DNA of 6,598 nucleotides from Flavobacterium sp. (GTDB lineage Bacteria; Bacteroidota; Bacteroidia; Flavobacteriales; Flavobacteriaceae). Shown here in pieces: positions 5,006 to 6,598 of the stretch. Each line of letters opens with the position of its first letter. Position 1 is the first letter of the stretch. The notes beneath the pieces are model-generated. The model did not search any database. It worked only from the letters and a program-made list of their open reading frames with translations, and was not told where the DNA came from. Made by a program: the position numbers and the translations under genes. Location: NCBI GenBank assembly GCA_024709705.1, contig JANJWE010000029.1:1-6598 (forward strand). The letters are read 5' to 3'.

Positions 5006-6598
5006 ATGCATATACCGGATAACATCTTAAGCAAAGTAAACGAGTGGCTAACCCCTACTTTTGATACCGCTACTCAAGAAGAAATCAAAAATATGATGAC
5101 TACTTCACCCAAAGAATTAGAAGAAAGTTTTTATAAAAACTTAGAATTTGGTACGGGTGGAATGCGAGGAATCATGGGCGTTGGCACCAATCGTATCAAT
5201 AAATACACCTTGGGAAAAAATACCCAAGGACTTTCTGATTATTTGAAAAAAACTTTTCCAAGTGAACAACTAAAAGTGGTAATTGCTTATGATTGCCGTC
5301 ACAATAGTGATACGTTAGCCAAGGTAGTTGCCAATGTATTTTCCGCTAACGGAATCAAAGTTTATCTTTTTGAAGAATTACGTCCAACGCCTGAATTATC
5401 ATTTGCTTTAAAATATTTAAACTGCCATGCCGGTATTGTTTTGACCGCTTCTCACAATCCACCTGAATACAATGGATACAAAGTATATTGGCAAGATGGA
5501 GGGCAATTAGTACCGCCACAAGATGAAGAAATCATTCAGGTAATCGAAGATTTGGCGTATAACGAAATTAAATTTGAAGCCAATGAAAATTTGATTGAAT
5601 ATATTGGAGCTGCTGTTGACGAAGCTTTTTTCAACTCAACGATTGAAAATGCGAGTTTCAATACACCTTCTTCTGCCAAAGAAAATCTAAAAATAGTTTA
5701 CACTTCTTTACACGGAACCTCTGTAAAAGCCATTCCGGCCGTATTAGCCAAAGCAGGCTATACCGATGTAAACATTGTAAAAGAGCAAGAAGTGCCCGAT
5801 GGAAATTTTCCAACCGTAAAATCGCCCAATCCTGAAGAACCGGAGGCTCTAACCATGGCTTTGGCTTTAGCCGAAAAAACCAATGCAGATATAGTCATTG
5901 GCACCGACCCGGATTCTGACCGTTTGGGAGTGGCGGTTCGCGATACCGAAGGTAAAATGATTTTACTCAACGGAAACCAAACTATGGTCATCATGACTGC
6001 CTTTTTGTTAGAACAGTGGAAACGTGAAAGCCGATTCAAAGGCAATGAGTTCATTGGTTCAACCATCGTTTCTACGCCCATGATGTTGGAATTGGCAGCT
6101 GCCTATGGAGTTGAATGTAAAGTGGGATTAACCGGATTCAAATGGATTGCCAAATTCATCAAAGATTTTCCGAATCAAAAATTTGTGGGCGGTGGAGAAG
6201 AAAGTTTTGGCTTTATGGTGGGTGATGCTGTTCGTGATAAAGATGCCGTAGCGGCTACCCTACTCGTTTGTGAAATTGCCGCACAAGCCAAAGCCGCCGG
6301 AAGTTCATTGTATAAAGAACTATTGAACTTATATGTAGATCACGGATTTTATAAAGAATACTTAATTTCTTTGACTAAAAAAGGAATTGAAGGGGCCAAC
6401 GAAATCAAACAAATGATGGTTGACCTTCGTGAAAATCCGTTGAAAGAAATCAATGGCCAACGTGTGGTCTGTGTGGAAGATTATCAAAATTCAACGGCCA
6501 AAAACCTTATCACTGAAGAAGTAGAGCCTATTCACATTCCAAAATCAAATGTTTTGATCTACTATTTAGAAGACGGTACCAAAATTTGTGCTCGCCCA
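5006..6598 (+). CDS. Phosphoglucomutase/phosphomannomutase family enzyme, 3' end cut off
   Basis: The frame is open from ATG 5006 to the window end (531 codons). The enzyme belongs to the alpha-D-phosphohexomutase family, which interconverts hexose 1- and 6-phosphates in the cytoplasm through a phosphoserine. Landmarks in order: [11 protein letters not shown] (48-58), the catalytic loop [13 protein letters not shown] (147-159) with phosphoserine S149, the magnesium loop GTDPDSDR (299-306) with D301, D303 and D305, and the sugar-specificity loop GGGEESFG (395-402). The final visible residues ICARP are the beginning of the domain 4 phosphate-binding motif RPSGTEPK, so roughly 40-50 residues are missing on the right. 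A total near 575 residues fits the long PGM2-like bacterial phospho-sugar mutases. GEES favours glucose-type substrates, but specificity is not certain. The start is four bases after the ORF6N stop, with no clear ribosome binding site or promoter of its own. Confidence 0.95.
   Translation, partial: MHIPDNILSKVNEWLTPTFDTATQEEIKNMMTTSPKELEESFYKNLEFGTGGMRGIMGVGTNRINKYTLGKNTQGLSDYLKKTFPSEQLKVVIAYDCRHNSDTLAKVVANVFSANGIKVYLFEELRPTPELSFALKYLNCHAGIVLTASHNPPEYNGYKVYWQDGGQLVPPQDEEIIQVIEDLAYNEIKFEANENLIEYIGAAVDEAFFNSTIENASFNTPSSAKENLKIVYTSLHGTSVKAIPAVLAKAGYTDVNIVKEQEVPDGNFPTVKSPNPEEPEALTMALALAEKTNADIVIGTDPDSDRLGVAVRDTEGKMILLNGNQTMVIMTAFLLEQWKRESRFKGNEFIGSTIVSTPMMLELAAAYGVECKVGLTGFKWIAKFIKDFPNQKFVGGGEESFGFMVGDAVRDKDAVAATLLVCEIAAQAKAAGSSLYKELLNLYVDHGFYKEYLISLTKKGIEGANEIKQMMVDLRENPLKEINGQRVVCVEDYQNSTAKNLITEEVEPIHIPKSNVLIYYLEDGTKICARP

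Noticed and set aside
5758..6081. Minus-strand open frame within the mutase gene
   Set aside because: It lies over the conserved metal-binding region of the mutase and has no independent support.

Overview
The window looks like chromosomal DNA from a member of the Bacteroidota, most likely a Flavobacteriaceae species close to Flavobacterium. The support is its visibly AT-rich composition, genes with A-rich leaders and no strong Shine-Dalgarno sequence, promoter-like boxes of the Bacteroidota type (TTG / TAnnTTTG), and a gene set I recognise from that family: an S41 lipoprotein, an ECF sigma operon with DUF4252 proteins, a cysteine-free type B L31 and DUF4199. Family names are from recognition of sequence patterns; no database search was run.

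Layout. Positions 1-171 (minus) hold the N-terminus of an S41-type peptidase lipoprotein. It is divergent from a four-gene plus-strand unit at 285-2403: an ECF sigma factor, a single-pass membrane protein overlapping it by 20 bases (the probable anti-sigma factor or partner), an exported DUF4252 protein, and a DUF4252 lipoprotein. A 12-bp hairpin at 2421-2448 ends this unit and also the converging gene for ribosomal protein L31 type B (2468-2719, minus). The L31 gene has a good promoter and a structured leader of about 100 bases. Next on the plus strand come a four-helix DUF4199 membrane protein (2956-3465), a family 2 glycosyltransferase with two C-terminal helices (3512-4471), an ORF6N-domain gene broken by one frameshift (4511-5001), and, only four bases later, a phosphoglucomutase/phosphomannomutase (5006 onward) cut by the window end inside its last phosphate-binding motif.

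How the genes may work together. The sigma/anti-sigma/DUF4252 unit looks like an envelope-linked regulatory module. The segment before the sigma gene has an ECF-type promoter pattern (TGTAAC, 16 bases, CGTC), which suggests autoregulation. The DUF4199, glycosyltransferase and sugar-phosphate mutase genes could contribute to membrane-linked glycan synthesis, but that link is inferred from position and family only.

The best candidates for a second look are the sigma-dependent DUF4252 module, the L31 leader, and the frameshifted ORF6N gene directly upstream of the mutase. I saw no CRISPR array, tRNA, rRNA, insertion sequence or integrase. No gene-free stretch exceeds 300 bases; the longest (2720-2955) holds the L31 leader and promoters.
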